Shown: positions 17,226 to 30,043, numbered from the stretch's first letter. The stretch: 64,000 nucleotides of DNA from CAZOOA01 sp964581355 (GCA_964581355.1 CAZOOA010000006.1:17673-81672); one strand, 5' to 3'. Notes: generated by a model not told the origin, from the sequence alone. Numbers and translations are program-made.

Positions 17226-17629
17226 TCTGCTCCCTCCTCTTGCTCCCGGACAAAGCTTTCGTACTCCTCCCTGGACATCAGCTGTTCCAGCTCCCCGGGA
17301 TTATCGGGACTGATGGTTACGATCCAGCCCGACTGGTACGGATCTTCATTGATCAATTCCGGGGTATCCAGCAGCTCTTCATTCACAGCAGCAATAGTTC
17401 CCCCAACAGGGGCATACACATCGGCTATCGTTTTCACCGACTCCAGCACCACAATATTCTCACCTTTTTGCACCTCTCTTCCCGCTTCTGGAAGCTCTAC
17501 AAAAACTATTTTACCCAGCTGGTCCTGAGCGTAATCTGTTACCCCCACGGTTGCAATGCCGCCGTCTTCCTGACGGACCCATTCATGCTGTTGAGTATAG
17601 CGCAATCCCTCAACGAATTTCCATTCCAT
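17222..17629 (-). CDS. gcvH: Glycine cleavage system H protein
   Basis: 135 residues. The lipoyl-attachment lysine is Lys67 in LESVKTIADVYAPV. GcvH shuttles the aminomethyl group between the P, T and L proteins. ATG 17629 overlaps the gcvT stop (TAATG) behind GGAGGG. It is the likely acceptor for LipM and the two radical SAM proteins encoded downstream. No L-protein (dihydrolipoyl dehydrogenase) gene is in the operon. Confidence 0.97.
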   Translation of the reverse strand: MEWKFVEGLRYTQQHEWVRQEDGGIATVGVTDYAQDQLGKIVFVELPEAGREVQKGENIVVLESVKTIADVYAPVGGTIAAVNEELLDTPELINEDPYQSGWIVTISPDNPGELEQLMSREEYESFVREQEEGAE

Positions 17630-18738
17630 TATTTTTCCCTCCTGTAAAAAGGTGGTTTGACCATCCGGGCAGCCACTTCCCTGCCACGCACAGTCACTTT
17701 CACTTCATCACCGGGGGAAGCACCGTTTGTGTGAACAAACGCCAGGCCAATTCCCTTGTTTAAAGTGGGAGAAAAAGTGCCGCTGCTGATCCAACCAATT
17801 TCCCGGCCCTCTTTTTTCAGGACATAACCGGATCTGGGGATTCCCCGTCCCATTTCCACACCCAGAAGTTTTTTAGAAAGGCCTTCCTCTTTTTGCTGCA
17901 ATAGAGCTTCCAGACCGATAAAAGAGTTTTCCCGGTCAAAGGCGACAAATCTTTCAAGGCCTGCTTCCAAAGGCGTCACCTTCTCGTTTAACTCGCTCCC
18001 GTAAAGAGGCAGGGAAGCTTCCAGCCGCAAGACATCCCTTGCCCCCAACCCTGCTGGGGAAGCGCCCGGCCTGCTAGCAGTATCATCGAGCAGGAGGTTC
18101 CACAGGGCAGGGGCTTTGCCGGATTCACAGCAGATTTCAAAACCGTCTTCACCAGTATAGCCGGTGCGGGATACCAGGCATTCTATCCCCCCTACCTGCA
18201 GCTGCTGCAGGAAACGAAACGGTTCGGGAGTTGATGGCGTAATTATCCCCCCGGTCAAAGCTTCCATGATGTCGGAACTAAACGGTCCCTGCAGGGCCAG
18301 CTGCGCATAATCTGCGGTAAGATCGCAGATCTCCACGTCTTCTTTTATGGTATGCGCCTGCAACCATTGAAGCACCTTCTCCCTGTTGCCCGCATTCACA
18401 ACCAGGAGATATTTGTTTTTCCCCAGGCAGTATACCAACAGATCCTCTACTGTCCCGCCCTGCTCATTGCAGACCAGGCTGTAACAACATCTGTTCCTTT
18501 CCAGCCGGGAAATATCCGCTGTTAGTATTTTTTGGAGGCACTGCAGAGCGCCCTGGCCTTCCACCATCAGGCGGCCCATATGGGATACATCGAACAATCC
18601 GGCAGCAGAACGTGTCCTGGTTACTTCTTCGGTAATCTCACTATATTGAAGGGGCATCGGCCAGCCATGAAAATCTGTCATTTTGGCCTTTAACTGCTTA
18701 TGCCGCTCATAAAGGGGGGTCTTACGGCCTGTGCTCAT
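17629..18738 (-). CDS. gcvT: Aminomethyltransferase (glycine cleavage T protein)
   Basis: 369 residues, normal length. Family motifs include LFDVSHMGR near residue 48, SRTGYTGEDGFEI in the middle, LGARDVLRLEASLPLYGSEL, and a C-terminal barrel with GRGIPRSGYVL. It transfers the methylene group from aminomethyl-GcvH to tetrahydrofolate. ATG 18738 has GGAGG 10 bases upstream. Second gene of the riboswitch operon, 283 bases after the COG3199 kinase gene. Confidence 0.97.
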   Translation of the reverse strand: MSTGRKTPLYERHKQLKAKMTDFHGWPMPLQYSEITEEVTRTRSAAGLFDVSHMGRLMVEGQGALQCLQKILTADISRLERNRCCYSLVCNEQGGTVEDLLVYCLGKNKYLLVVNAGNREKVLQWLQAHTIKEDVEICDLTADYAQLALQGPFSSDIMEALTGGIITPSTPEPFRFLQQLQVGGIECLVSRTGYTGEDGFEICCESGKAPALWNLLLDDTASRPGASPAGLGARDVLRLEASLPLYGSELNEKVTPLEAGLERFVAFDRENSFIGLEALLQQKEEGLSKKLLGVEMGRGIPRSGYVLKKEGREIGWISSGTFSPTLNKGIGLAFVHTNGASPGDEVKVTVRGREVAARMVKPPFYRREK

Positions 18739-19021
18739 CAGTACAAAACCTCCTCTATATTAACTGTATTAACATTTGTGTTGACCGGTCTCCTTCCTTT
18801 GCTTCCTGCTCCCACCCGCTTCCAGACATAAGGGATGGGGAGCAAAAACGGATAAGGAGCAACAAGCTGGATTTGACGCTGTCCCCGGAGCAGCGGGAGT
18901 AAACCGGCAAGAGGCGCTATGGCTGCTCCGAACCCCTGGAAGCCCGAGAGGCCGTGAAGTCCGGAACTTCGAAGCTCGGGGCCAAGGAGAAAAGATGCGG
19001 CGGAAACCGGACGCTGTCAAG
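18739..19021. other. Gap between the kinase gene and gcvT
   Basis: No convincing gene. GACGCTGTC occurs twice, at both ends of the segment (about 18879 and 19012), as an inexact direct repeat. No terminator is seen, so readthrough from the riboswitch promoter into gcvT is expected. Confidence 0.35.
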
Positions 19022-20140
19022 TCAGCTTTCCACCCTGTAAACCACCTCTTCCCTGTAGCCGGTTATAACCCGGATATAGCCCCGCAGCATCTGGTCTGCC
19101 CTGGCATCCCCCGTATCCACAAGCAGCGGCCGTCCTTCCAGGGAAGCAATTTTTTCCCGTGTAGCGATCACAATGATATGATCCCGGCCCACTTTATTAA
19201 TCACATCTGCGCTCAACTGCTGGTTTCCACGGCCGAAAATATACCCCTGTTTCCCGATTACCGTAATAATCAGCTCTGCTTCTTTGCCATCAAGCAGCTT
19301 AAGCATCTCTGTTTCATTCAAGTCCTGCCCGACCAGCTGCTGGTTGCATACTGCATCCACACCCAGCAGCGAATACTCCAGTCCCATCTGCTGCATTAAC
19401 ACCCCAGTGGAACTTCCGGGACCGACCAGATAGAGCACATCTTTTTCCATCCTTTCCCTGATGTATTCAGCCACGGCTTGTTGGGAAGCTTCTTCGGAAA
19501 AAGGAGTGCCTGCCTTCAGGGACTGCATCTGCAGATCATCACTCGGCACCTGCAGATAGCCGAACAATTCAGCGGAAAGAAGCCCCTGGCGGAAAGAAGT
19601 TTCGTCAATATCCATCACTTCCGCCAGGCGAAACTCTGTTATCCTGTCCTGCAAGTAATCCCGGGCGATGATCCCCGCCCTTGTAGGGTTTACCGCAAAC
19701 ACAGCCGAGTGGATTTTAACCCCGGCAGGTATGCCAATTACAGGCAGTCTTTCGCCGACGGCCCGGTAAATATCTCTTGCCGTGCCGTCCCCCCCGGCAA
19801 AAAGAAGCAGCTCGATTCCCTCCAGGAGCATGGATTTCGCGCCATTGACCGTATCTTCAGGTCCTGTCGTGGAGATGCTGCCGTCGCCCCCGACCACCCG
19901 GGGCGATAATCCGCACATCCTGGCTTCATTTTCCCCCATGTCTCCCGGACAGCATAAAAGCTCCATTTGCGCCTTGCAGGAGACAATCTCCTCCAGCGCC
20001 TGCACGGCCCTGCCAGGCGCATGGGGAACTGCCCCCATTTTTTTCGCTTTTTCCAGGATTTCCGGCCCGTCTGTGCCTTTAAGCCCCACTTTGCCACCCA
20101 TCCCTGCCACGGGATTGACGATCAAACCCAGTTTCTTTTC
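19022..20140 (-). CDS. ATP-NAD/AcoX-type kinase family protein (COG3199)
   Basis: About 372 residues. LGLIVNPVAGMGGKVGLKG at the N-end and LLFAGGDGTARDI are the NAD-kinase-fold signatures; the long C-terminal part (LYLVGPGSSTG, ITVIGKQGYIFGRGNQQ) is typical of COG3199. The biological substrate of this family is not settled; it may phosphorylate NAD or a related small molecule. It heads the operon controlled by the glycine riboswitch, so its function is probably linked to glycine. The start is taken as GTG 20140, next to VEKKLGLIVNP; TTG 20179 is possible but has no good ribosome binding site. Confidence 0.85.
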   Translation of the reverse strand, partial: EKKLGLIVNPVAGMGGKVGLKGTDGPEILEKAKKMGAVPHAPGRAVQALEEIVSCKAQMELLCCPGDMGENEARMCGLSPRVVGGDGSISTTGPEDTVNGAKSMLLEGIELLLFAGGDGTARDIYRAVGERLPVIGIPAGVKIHSAVFAVNPTRAGIIARDYLQDRITEFRLAEVMDIDETSFRQGLLSAELFGYLQVPSDDLQMQSLKAGTPFSEEASQQAVAEYIRERMEKDVLYLVGPGSSTGVLMQQMGLEYSLLGVDAVCNQQLVGQDLNETEMLKLLDGKEAELIITVIGKQGYIFGRGNQQLSADVINKVGRDHIIVIATREKIASLEGRPLLVDTGDARADQMLRGYIRVITGYREEVVYRVES

Positions 20141-20233
20141 CACCGCTCCCACCACTTCCCACAAAAAATTGCCAGGCAAACAACCGGAACTGAATCGGAA
20201 ATAATGTAGAAACCCCGGCTAGAGATGAAAAAA

Positions 20234-20272
20234 GACAGGAAAAAAGCCAGCCTCGTCAGCTTTTTTCCTGTC
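20234..20272 (-). terminator. Riboswitch-controlled intrinsic terminator
   Basis: Long stem GACAGGAAAAAAGC with its complement, and a U-run on the minus-strand RNA, placed directly after the second glycine aptamer and before the first gene. Glycine binding is expected to prevent it forming. Confidence 0.85.
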
Positions 20273-20457
20273 CTTGCAGCCTGAGAGATTTTTTTCCCTT
20301 TCGACTGGGAAAAATTACCCCTTCGGCGCCTGCTGCCCGGCAGCAGGAACTCTCCAGGAATCCATCCACCGAGGATACTTTTACCTGAGAGTTTCCCTTC
20401 CGCCGCCACGCGGCAAGGTTACTCCTTCGGTGCCCCACAAAAGAGGTCTCTCCCCTT
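20273..20457 (-). ncRNA. Tandem glycine riboswitch
   Basis: Read on the minus strand, two aptamers each begin with a GGAGAG-type P1 strand, contain the CCGAAGG(A/G)GUAA core, and close with CUCUCAGG. The first spans about 20380-20457, the second 20273-20375. It precedes the COG3199-gcvTHPAPB-lip operon and is followed by a terminator, so glycine should switch the operon on. Confidence 0.95.
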
Positions 20458-20929
20458 GGTTTCATCTGGCCACTATGTAGTTTTACGGTTTAGATGCAAA
20501 AATTTAAATTTTATGAAATTTTACCATTAACCGAACACTATGTCTATAACCCTGAACCACCAGAAAAGCTGTCTTCGAGGAATTATTTTAAGTTGTCTCT
20601 TTATTTCTGCAATATACTCTTATTTTCTGCCATTTTGACTTCTCTTTGCCCCTGAAGTGGGTGCCAAAACAGCAACACACAGGAACGGTTCTTCTGTGTG
20701 CGTGCACTTAAAACTTCTTTTATTCACTTTTTCCAGCATTTGTTTTATAATGAAGGGTATAATACAGTTTAAACGATGAGGGGCTGGCTTACTGGGCTGG
20801 CTTNNNNNNNNNNNNNNNNNNNNNNNNNNNNNNNNNNNNNNNNNNNNNNNNNNNNNNNNNNNNNNNNNNNNNNNNNNNNNNNNNNNNNNNNNNNNNNNNN
20901 NNNGCTGCCACAAAAGCTGGTCCTTCTGC
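20458..20929. other. Intergenic region with scaffold gap
   Basis: Contains the probable riboswitch promoter near 20470-20520 and the 100-base N run at 20804-20903. The gap follows a GGGCTGGCTT...GGGCTGGCTT tandem repeat, which probably broke the assembly. No gene is seen, but the 5' end of the DUF2062 gene may lie in the gap. Confidence 0.5.
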
Positions 20930-21499
20930 ATGGAAAGGTGGTCAAAGGTGCCCAGAAGAAACAAGTATGGTCGCAAAAGAACACCGCTCTCGTCACTGCT
21001 CGCAAGATGGGAAAACCTGAAGCAGCGCTTTTATAATAACCTGGAAAAACAGATTCTGGAAACGAGGGAAGATCCTAACAAAGTCTCCATGGGCTGCGCC
21101 TTGGGGATCGGGGTCAATTTTTTCCCCACCCTGGGCTTCGGCTTTATTATCGCCTTTCTGCTGGCCACACTTTTCAAACTGAACCGGGCCAGCGCCACCC
21201 TGGTCAGCCTGCTGACAGGGCCGCTAATCCCCATCATGTATGCCCTGAACTTCGTCAGCGGGGGCATGATCCTGGCCGGCGCCGAGGGCGAGGAAAATTT
21301 GATCGAGTTCGTATTGTCACAGTATGCTCTTTTCTTGAAAGTGGGACGCTTCCAGGAACAGCTCCTGGGTGCTTTAGAGCTATTGGGCGGTTCCTTCCTG
21401 GTGGGCGCCCTGATCAATGCCGCCATCTTTGGGACAGCGTTTTACCTCTTTGTCAACTATATCCTGACCAAAAAAATGAAAGTCACAAGAAAATACCGC

Positions 21500-21508
<9 letters not shown>
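20930..21508 (+). CDS. DUF2062 membrane protein, 5' end uncertain
   Basis: 192 residues as read. DUF2062 features are MGCALGIGVNFFPTLGFGF and SLLTGPLIPIMYALNF, with three or four membrane segments and a charged ending. The family is of unknown function, sometimes linked to glycosyltransferases. ATG 20930 lies 27 bases after the N gap and has no good ribosome binding site, so the true start could be inside the gap or further downstream. It converges on carB, overlapping its 3' end by 9 bases. Confidence 0.75.
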
Positions 21509-24748
<3,240 letters not shown>

Positions 24749-24820
24749 AGTATCACATCCCTGTTGCAATCTTTCCTGCTTGTTTGCTTGCTTGCTCGTC
24801 TGTTATCCTGCCCTTACGGG

Positions 24821-25882
24821 CTAAGGTTGGTAAATCAGCGGCGCCTCCCCTTCTCCGGCCGGGCTTGTTTCAAGGGTCGTATTGTGCACAATATCCGGCA
24901 GCTTTAACGTCCTTTCGTAATAGCGCTTAAGCTCTTCCAGCATCATAAAGAGGGCCGCCCGGCTGACAAACTCATCCCTGCTGCAGGCTGTCTCCAGAAC
25001 AGTAAAGAGTTTATCCAGGTTATCCATGGCATACTCTATTCGGGCATACCGGGTTTTCTTGCCCCGGAGTTTGTTCTGCTGGATCTTTCTCACAATGCTC
25101 AGCAACCGGGCCAGACGGGCCGCCTGGGGCATCTCCATGGGCATCAGCCGGGCCAGGCGGTACATTTCCTCCAGGCGGTACAGCTGCAGGTTGAACATTT
25201 GCAACACCTGGTAATAACGGTCCGGCCGCGATCTCCTGGAAATGAAACGGGGTTCCTTGCGGATCAGGCTGGCAATCTCTATACCTTCTTCAATATTTTT
25301 TTTCAAGCAGGCAGCCTGCTCTTTAAATTCGTCACGGCTGCACCCTAATTCCTGCAATTCTTTAATAATAATATCAATTAAACGGCTCAGGTCCTCTTCA
25401 ATCTGCAACAGCCTCCGGGTAAGCTCTTCCCTGTAGTTGGGGTTGAAAACATAGTTGATCAACAGGGCAAAGCCCCCTCCCATCAGCGCCGTCAAGATCT
25501 GCAGCAGGGAATGCAACCCCAGGCTGGAGGCACCGCTAAAGATGGTCCCGATAGCCGTCAGGGTCGTCAGGATAGTCTGATCGTACCAACGTAGCTTGGC
25601 ACACAACAGGATTCCCACCAGGGCCGCCACCCCGTAAGCCAGGGGCGTAATGCCGAAAAAATAGCCCAGTGACATGCCCAGGATACCGCCTATAAGAACC
25701 GCACCCAACGTAGCCATACTCTGCATCAGGGAATGATAAAATGTTCTCTGCACGGTCAGCAGTGCAACCAGGGCCGCCAGGCCCACCCGGTCTTCCAGGC
25801 CCAGCTGCTGGGCGAAGAAAATCGCCATGGTTACGGCGAGAGTTGATTTTAAAATCCTGCCCCCGACATAAAAACGCTTCAC
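24821..25882 (-). CDS. FUSC/aromatic acid exporter family membrane protein
   Basis: About 353 residues. Hydrophobic N-terminal half with about five membrane segments (LKSTLAVTMAIFFAQQLG; ATLGAVLIGGILGMSLGYFFG) resembles the DUF939/ArAE family; the C-terminal half is a long cytoplasmic helical domain. The substrate is unknown. Start taken as GTG 25882, 10 bases after AAAGGAG; TTG 25891 is too close to that site. Confidence 0.82.
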   Translation of the reverse strand: MKRFYVGGRILKSTLAVTMAIFFAQQLGLEDRVGLAALVALLTVQRTFYHSLMQSMATLGAVLIGGILGMSLGYFFGITPLAYGVAALVGILLCAKLRWYDQTILTTLTAIGTIFSGASSLGLHSLLQILTALMGGGFALLINYVFNPNYREELTRRLLQIEEDLSRLIDIIIKELQELGCSRDEFKEQAACLKKNIEEGIEIASLIRKEPRFISRRSRPDRYYQVLQMFNLQLYRLEEMYRLARLMPMEMPQAARLARLLSIVRKIQQNKLRGKKTRYARIEYAMDNLDKLFTVLETACSRDEFVSRAALFMMLEELKRYYERTLKLPDIVHNTTLETSPAGEGEAPLIYQP

Positions 25883-26140
25883 CGGGATCAAACTCCTTTA
25901 CTTTGATCTGGGTGACAACCATCACGGTCACTGTAAAATGATTTACCACAATGAACTTCGCGGGCCCTTTTTAGACCAAAATCAAAACCACCAAAATATG
26001 GATGTTTCAATCCATAAATTGGTGGCCGGAAATCCTGTCACCTATCCTCATTGTAACCACTTTTCAGCTGCCGGTCAATTTGTTTTTTGCTTTTTCAGGC
26101 CCTTTTTAGAAAAAATATTTTCCCTCTCAAGCGCTGAGAA

Positions 26141-27103
26141 TTAATTTAACTGCATCAAGAGGCGAAATGATGAAACAAGTCCATCTTCCAAGCTTATACG
26201 GAAGCCCAGGTAATCTTCCGTGCCAAAACCAATCTCGTAGGGCTGCATGTTGCTGTCATAATTTACCACACCGCCATCCTGGAGGTGGTCTCGGGAACCG
26301 TACAGGATCCGGTAGTAACCATCAGTATAAGCTTCTTCTTCGATGCCTCGTCCCTCGTCAGGAAACTTCTGCAGCACGGTTTCCTTGGTATCTCCAACGC
26401 GGACATTGCGCGGCCCGCCTGCTTCAGGTTCCGTAATCTCACCTTCGTAAAAGCGAAACCCGTCCTGGGCTAGAAAAAACAAGAATTTCCCATACGGATA
26501 ATGCAGTTCCTTGACCTGCGTATCAATAAAATCGCTGTAATATTGATCCGTATCAACAGGGGAGCCAAGAAAGTCCCGGACCTGGGATTCGGTCATGCCC
26601 AGGCGCACCCCGGCGATAGATTCTTCCTGGAAGGGAAGTCGCGGCAAAATGTCTGCCGGGTCGGAGTTAATCCCTACGGAATATAATTCAGGATCCCAAA
26701 TCACATCCTCGCCCAGCTCTTCACTGACAAAGCGAAGGGGAATCAACGTCCTGCCTCCCATCAGTGTGGGCGGAACATCCAGCACCGTCTCGACACCGTT
26801 GACAAAAGCCCGATCGTTATCAACCCACATTTCCAGCCTCAACCCTGCTTTATCCGCAGTTATTTTCTGTTCAGCATCTTCCCAGGCCACCGTCGCCCCC
26901 AGGGCTTCCAGGATGGCCCGCATGGGAACCAGGGTCCGCCCATCCCGGATCACAGGCGGGACGTCCAGTTCCAACCATTCATCCTCCACAAAAATGGCAA
27001 TTTCCGGTGCACCGGCAGACACTGTAGAAGCGGAAAACGACACCAGGACCAGCACAACCAACAAAACCACACCAAAACGCCCTTTGTTTCTAACCGAATC
27101 CAT
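26141..27103 (-). CDS. Secreted copper-amine-oxidase-N (stalk) domain protein
   Basis: About 320 residues: a signal peptide (FGVVLLVVLVLVSFSASTVSA), then two copper amine oxidase N-terminal repeats (DGRTLVPMRAILEALGATVAW; GGRTLIPLRFVSEELGEDVIW), followed by an unassigned C-terminal domain of about 170 residues with a BamE/SmpA-like feel (GVRLGMTESQVRDFLGSPV; VRVGDTKETVLQKFP). The stalk domain usually anchors or presents surface proteins in Firmicutes; it is not an amine oxidase. Start at the third in-frame Met (27103), properly spaced from GGGAGG. Confidence 0.85.
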   Translation of the reverse strand: MDSVRNKGRFGVVLLVVLVLVSFSASTVSAGAPEIAIFVEDEWLELDVPPVIRDGRTLVPMRAILEALGATVAWEDAEQKITADKAGLRLEMWVDNDRAFVNGVETVLDVPPTLMGGRTLIPLRFVSEELGEDVIWDPELYSVGINSDPADILPRLPFQEESIAGVRLGMTESQVRDFLGSPVDTDQYYSDFIDTQVKELHYPYGKFLFFLAQDGFRFYEGEITEPEAGGPRNVRVGDTKETVLQKFPDEGRGIEEEAYTDGYYRILYGSRDHLQDGGVVNYDSNMQPYEIGFGTEDYLGFRISLEDGLVSSFRLLMQLN

Positions 27104-27337
27104 CGGCATGACCTCCCGATCCTGTGTAGACAGGACATGGTATTGTTGGGGGAAAACAGATTCAAAAAATTCAAGAAACTTTAAGGAAATAAATGCAAAG
27201 TCTATACTTTCCCCACAAGTAAGTCATTCGACACAACAGGATCAGTCTCCTTGCTTCAGGCTATTATCTTTCCATATTTCAGGCCAAAAAGCCGCCGAAA
27301 ACAAAGGAAGCAGGGGGACGGCTCTCCTGACTCCCTG

Positions 27338-27371
27338 CCCCCTGCTTCCTGTTTCCTGTTTCCTGTTTCCC
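27338..27371. repeat. CCTGTTT short tandem repeat
   Basis: Three consecutive TTCCTGT-type units in the gap between the stalk protein and the AhpD-like gene. Confidence 0.6.
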
Positions 27372-27407
27372 ACTGCTTCGAAACAAAGAAAAAAATCCCC
27401 GGGCAGA

Positions 27408-27746
27408 TTACTGCTCCGCAAGCTCCCGGTATACTTTTACCGCCTGGGTAGCGTAAGCGGCACCGGGACCTCCGTTGAGCAGCATCACAACACCGCAAAG
27501 TTCGATTACTTCCTCCAGGGTCAGTCCTTCATCGATGGCCGACTGAACCCAGTTGACAATGCAGTCCTGGCACTGTTTGGAAACGGCAATGGCCAGGGCA
27601 GCCAGGGTTTTTTCCCTCTTGGTCAGCCTCTGATCGGGCATAATTGACTCCTTAAGGGACTTGAAGTTGCCCATGGTCTCCGGCATAACCTCCGCCATGG
27701 CAGCAAAATTTTTGTCCAATTCTTGCAAGCGTTCTATGGCCGACAT
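27408..27746 (-). CDS. Carboxymuconolactone decarboxylase/AhpD-like protein
   Basis: 112 residues, all helical, with the CxxC motif KQCQDCIVNW in the usual place. AhpD-type proteins use this pair as a thiol reductase for peroxidase partners; the His three residues after the second Cys in AhpD is Asn here, so activity may differ. ATG 27746 follows GGAGGAGG. It could serve the selenoperoxiredoxin or another peroxidase, but nothing links them directly. Confidence 0.82.
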   Translation of the reverse strand: MSAIERLQELDKNFAAMAEVMPETMGNFKSLKESIMPDQRLTKREKTLAALAIAVSKQCQDCIVNWVQSAIDEGLTLEEVIELCGVVMLLNGGPGAAYATQAVKVYRELAEQ

Positions 27747-27958
27747 CTGTTAATCTCCTCCTCCATGGAATTTTAAGCCAGAAATTATGAACCGCACCTG
27801 AACAGGCCGGGGGCGCAATCGGGGGCCTGGCCTTAGAGACAAAACCTATCCTCCATCATCTCAGCGGGCCGGGCTAGGCAGGGCGGAGCAAGCCAGGCAA
27901 GGTAAAGGACTGGACGGAAAAGACAGGAAAGGGCTTTTCCAGGGCCTGTTCTGCCCGA

Positions 27959-28151
27959 CCAGGGCAGGGTAAAGCAGCAGTTTACTGTACTGTACTGTAC
28001 TGNNNNNNNNNNNNNNNNNNNNNNNNNNNNNNNNNNNNNNNNNNNNNNNNNNNNNNNNNNNNNNNNNNNNNNNNNNNNNNNNNNNNNNNNNNNNNNNNNN
28101 NNCCAGGGCAGGGTAAAGCAGCAGTTTACTGTACTGTACTGTACTGTACTG
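27959..28151. repeat. Tandem repeat spanning a scaffold gap
   Basis: The sequence from CCAGGGCAGGGTAAAGCAGC to a run of ACTGT pentamers occurs on both sides of the N run (27959-28002 and 28103-28151). The 100 Ns are a placeholder; the real copy number is unknown. Confidence 0.85.
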
Positions 28152-28219
28152 GCCTGGACAAAAAGATTGCCGGACACAAGGGGCTGAAATAAAGGCCTGT
28201 CCCTCGATTTCACCGGTAT

Positions 28220-30043
28220 TTATCTGTCCCGCAAGTACTTTTCCACTTCCTGTCGGGAGCGGGTGTTGAAGACATCCTTCTTTTCCAGCCACCCTTTGCG
28301 GGCCATGGCCACACCCAGATCCGTGTCAGCTAACTCTCCAAGCCCGTGGGCATCAGGATTGATGGAAACCAGAAGCCCCATCTCTTTGGCCTTTTTCAGG
28401 TGCCGCCAGTCCAGGTCCAGGCGGGCCGGGCTGGCATTGAGCTCCAGGATCACGCCCTTTTCCTGGGCTTTCTCCAGTACCTTCTCCAAGTCCAGGGCAT
28501 ATTCCTCCCGGCCCAGGAGTATTCTCCCGGTGGGATGCCCCAGCATCGTCACCCGGGGATGAGTAAGTGCCTGGAGCAACCGCCCGGTCATCTTTTCCCG
28601 GGCCATGTTCAGACCGGAATGGACCGAGGCGATGACAAAGTCCAACTGTTCCAGGATCGCATCGGGGTAATCCAGGGAACCGTCCCCCCGGATATCCGAC
28701 TCCACTCCCTTGAATATGGCGATCTCCGGGTACTGCTCCCGGAGCCTTTCAATTTCCTCCAGCTGCCTTTTCAGATCGTTTTCTTTCAATCCGCCGGCAT
28801 AAAAGGCCGACTGACTGTGATCGGAGATGCCCACGTAGGCATACCCCTTGTCCCGGCAGCTGCGCACCACTTCCTCCAAGGTATTGACACCGTCACTGTA
28901 AACCGTATGAATGTGAAAAATACCCCGGATGTCTTCCTGTTCCACCAGTTGAGGCAGCGCCCCTTTTTCCGCCGCTTCTATTTCCCCGTGATTTTCCCGC
29001 AATTCCGGGGGAATGTAGGCCAATCCCAGGGCAAGGAAAAGGTCACCCTCGCTACGGACCTGGCTGGCATCAGCCCGGGCTTTTTCGACCCCGCTGCCTG
29101 CACCCTGAAGGCTCCGGGTCCGGTTCCGGTCACCCGGCTCCGCCCCCTCATCTTCCACCGGAAACAGGCCGTACTCGTTCATTTTCAGGCCCATTTTCTT
29201 GGCCCGGTGCCGCATGGCCGTGTTGTGCTCCTTGCTACCGGTAAAGTGGTGCAGGGCGAAAGGGAATTCACCGGGACGGACGATACGCAGGTCGGCGTTG
29301 ATCCCCTCCTGCAGGCGCACGGAGACCTTGGTCTCCCCCCGGGCGATGACTTCCTCCACAGCGGACAGGCCGGCAAAAAACCCGGACAAGCCGATCGGGT
29401 CCCCGGTACTGCAGACCAGGTCAATATCCTTGACAATTTCCTTGCAGCGCCTGATACTGCCGGCCAGACTGATCTCTTCCATCGCAGGAAAATCCTGCAG
29501 GCTCTCCAGCAGGCCTGCGGCCACCCGGCTGGCCTCGCTGTAGAAAAACAGTCCCTGGGAACGGCGTACAAATTCGATCCCTTTGATTACATTTTCCTGG
29601 GTCTTGGGCCCGAACCCCTTTAACGACACCAGGCGGTTTTCCTTGCAGGCATACTCCAGCTCCCCCAGGGTAGTGATCCCCAGGGTCTCGTGAAGGGCTT
29701 TAATCTTTTTGGGTCCCAGCCCGGGCACCTTGAGCATTTCTAAAAGCCCTTCGGGGATGCTGTCTTTCAACTCATCATAATAGGAAAGGCGCCCTGTCAG
29801 GACCAGCTCTTTAATCTTGTCATTCAGGGCTGTCCCGATACCCTGGATATCTTTTAGCCTGTCTTCCTGCACCAACCGGTGCAGCTCTGCTGCGCCCATC
29901 TGCTCCAGAGTCCGGGCTGCATTGTAGTAAGCCCGGCTTTTAAATGAGCTTTCTCCTTTTAGCTCCAAAAACAGGGCGATCTCCTGGAGCACCCTGGAAA
30001 CCACTGGTTTATCTTTCTCTGTCTGTCCGCTCAGCTTCTTCAC
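28220..30043 (-). CDS. polX: PolX-type DNA polymerase with PHP domain
   Basis: 607 residues, slightly longer than usual. N-terminal helix-hairpin-helix/polymerase beta-like part (QGIGTALNDKIKELV; VPGLGPKKIKALHE), a nucleotidyltransferase core (AGSIRRCKEIVKDIDLV), and a C-terminal PHP phosphoesterase (FHIHTVYSDGVNTLEE; YVGISDHSQSA; GVESDI). It acts in base-excision or gap repair. A hydrophilic insert at about 305-345 (EPGDRNRTRSLQGAGSGVEKAR) separates the two parts and is not typical. Starts at GTG 30043 after AGAGGG. Confidence 0.93.
   Translation of the reverse strand: MKKLSGQTEKDKPVVSRVLQEIALFLELKGESSFKSRAYYNAARTLEQMGAAELHRLVQEDRLKDIQGIGTALNDKIKELVLTGRLSYYDELKDSIPEGLLEMLKVPGLGPKKIKALHETLGITTLGELEYACKENRLVSLKGFGPKTQENVIKGIEFVRRSQGLFFYSEASRVAAGLLESLQDFPAMEEISLAGSIRRCKEIVKDIDLVCSTGDPIGLSGFFAGLSAVEEVIARGETKVSVRLQEGINADLRIVRPGEFPFALHHFTGSKEHNTAMRHRAKKMGLKMNEYGLFPVEDEGAEPGDRNRTRSLQGAGSGVEKARADASQVRSEGDLFLALGLAYIPPELRENHGEIEAAEKGALPQLVEQEDIRGIFHIHTVYSDGVNTLEEVVRSCRDKGYAYVGISDHSQSAFYAGGLKENDLKRQLEEIERLREQYPEIAIFKGVESDIRGDGSLDYPDAILEQLDFVIASVHSGLNMAREKMTGRLLQALTHPRVTMLGHPTGRILLGREEYALDLEKVLEKAQEKGVILELNASPARLDLDWRHLKKAKEMGLLVSINPDAHGLGELADTDLGVAMARKGWLEKKDVFNTRSRQEVEKYLRDR

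Noticed and set aside
28346..29623. 425-residue frame opposite polX
   Set aside because: Antisense shadow of polX; the polX translation has all family motifs.
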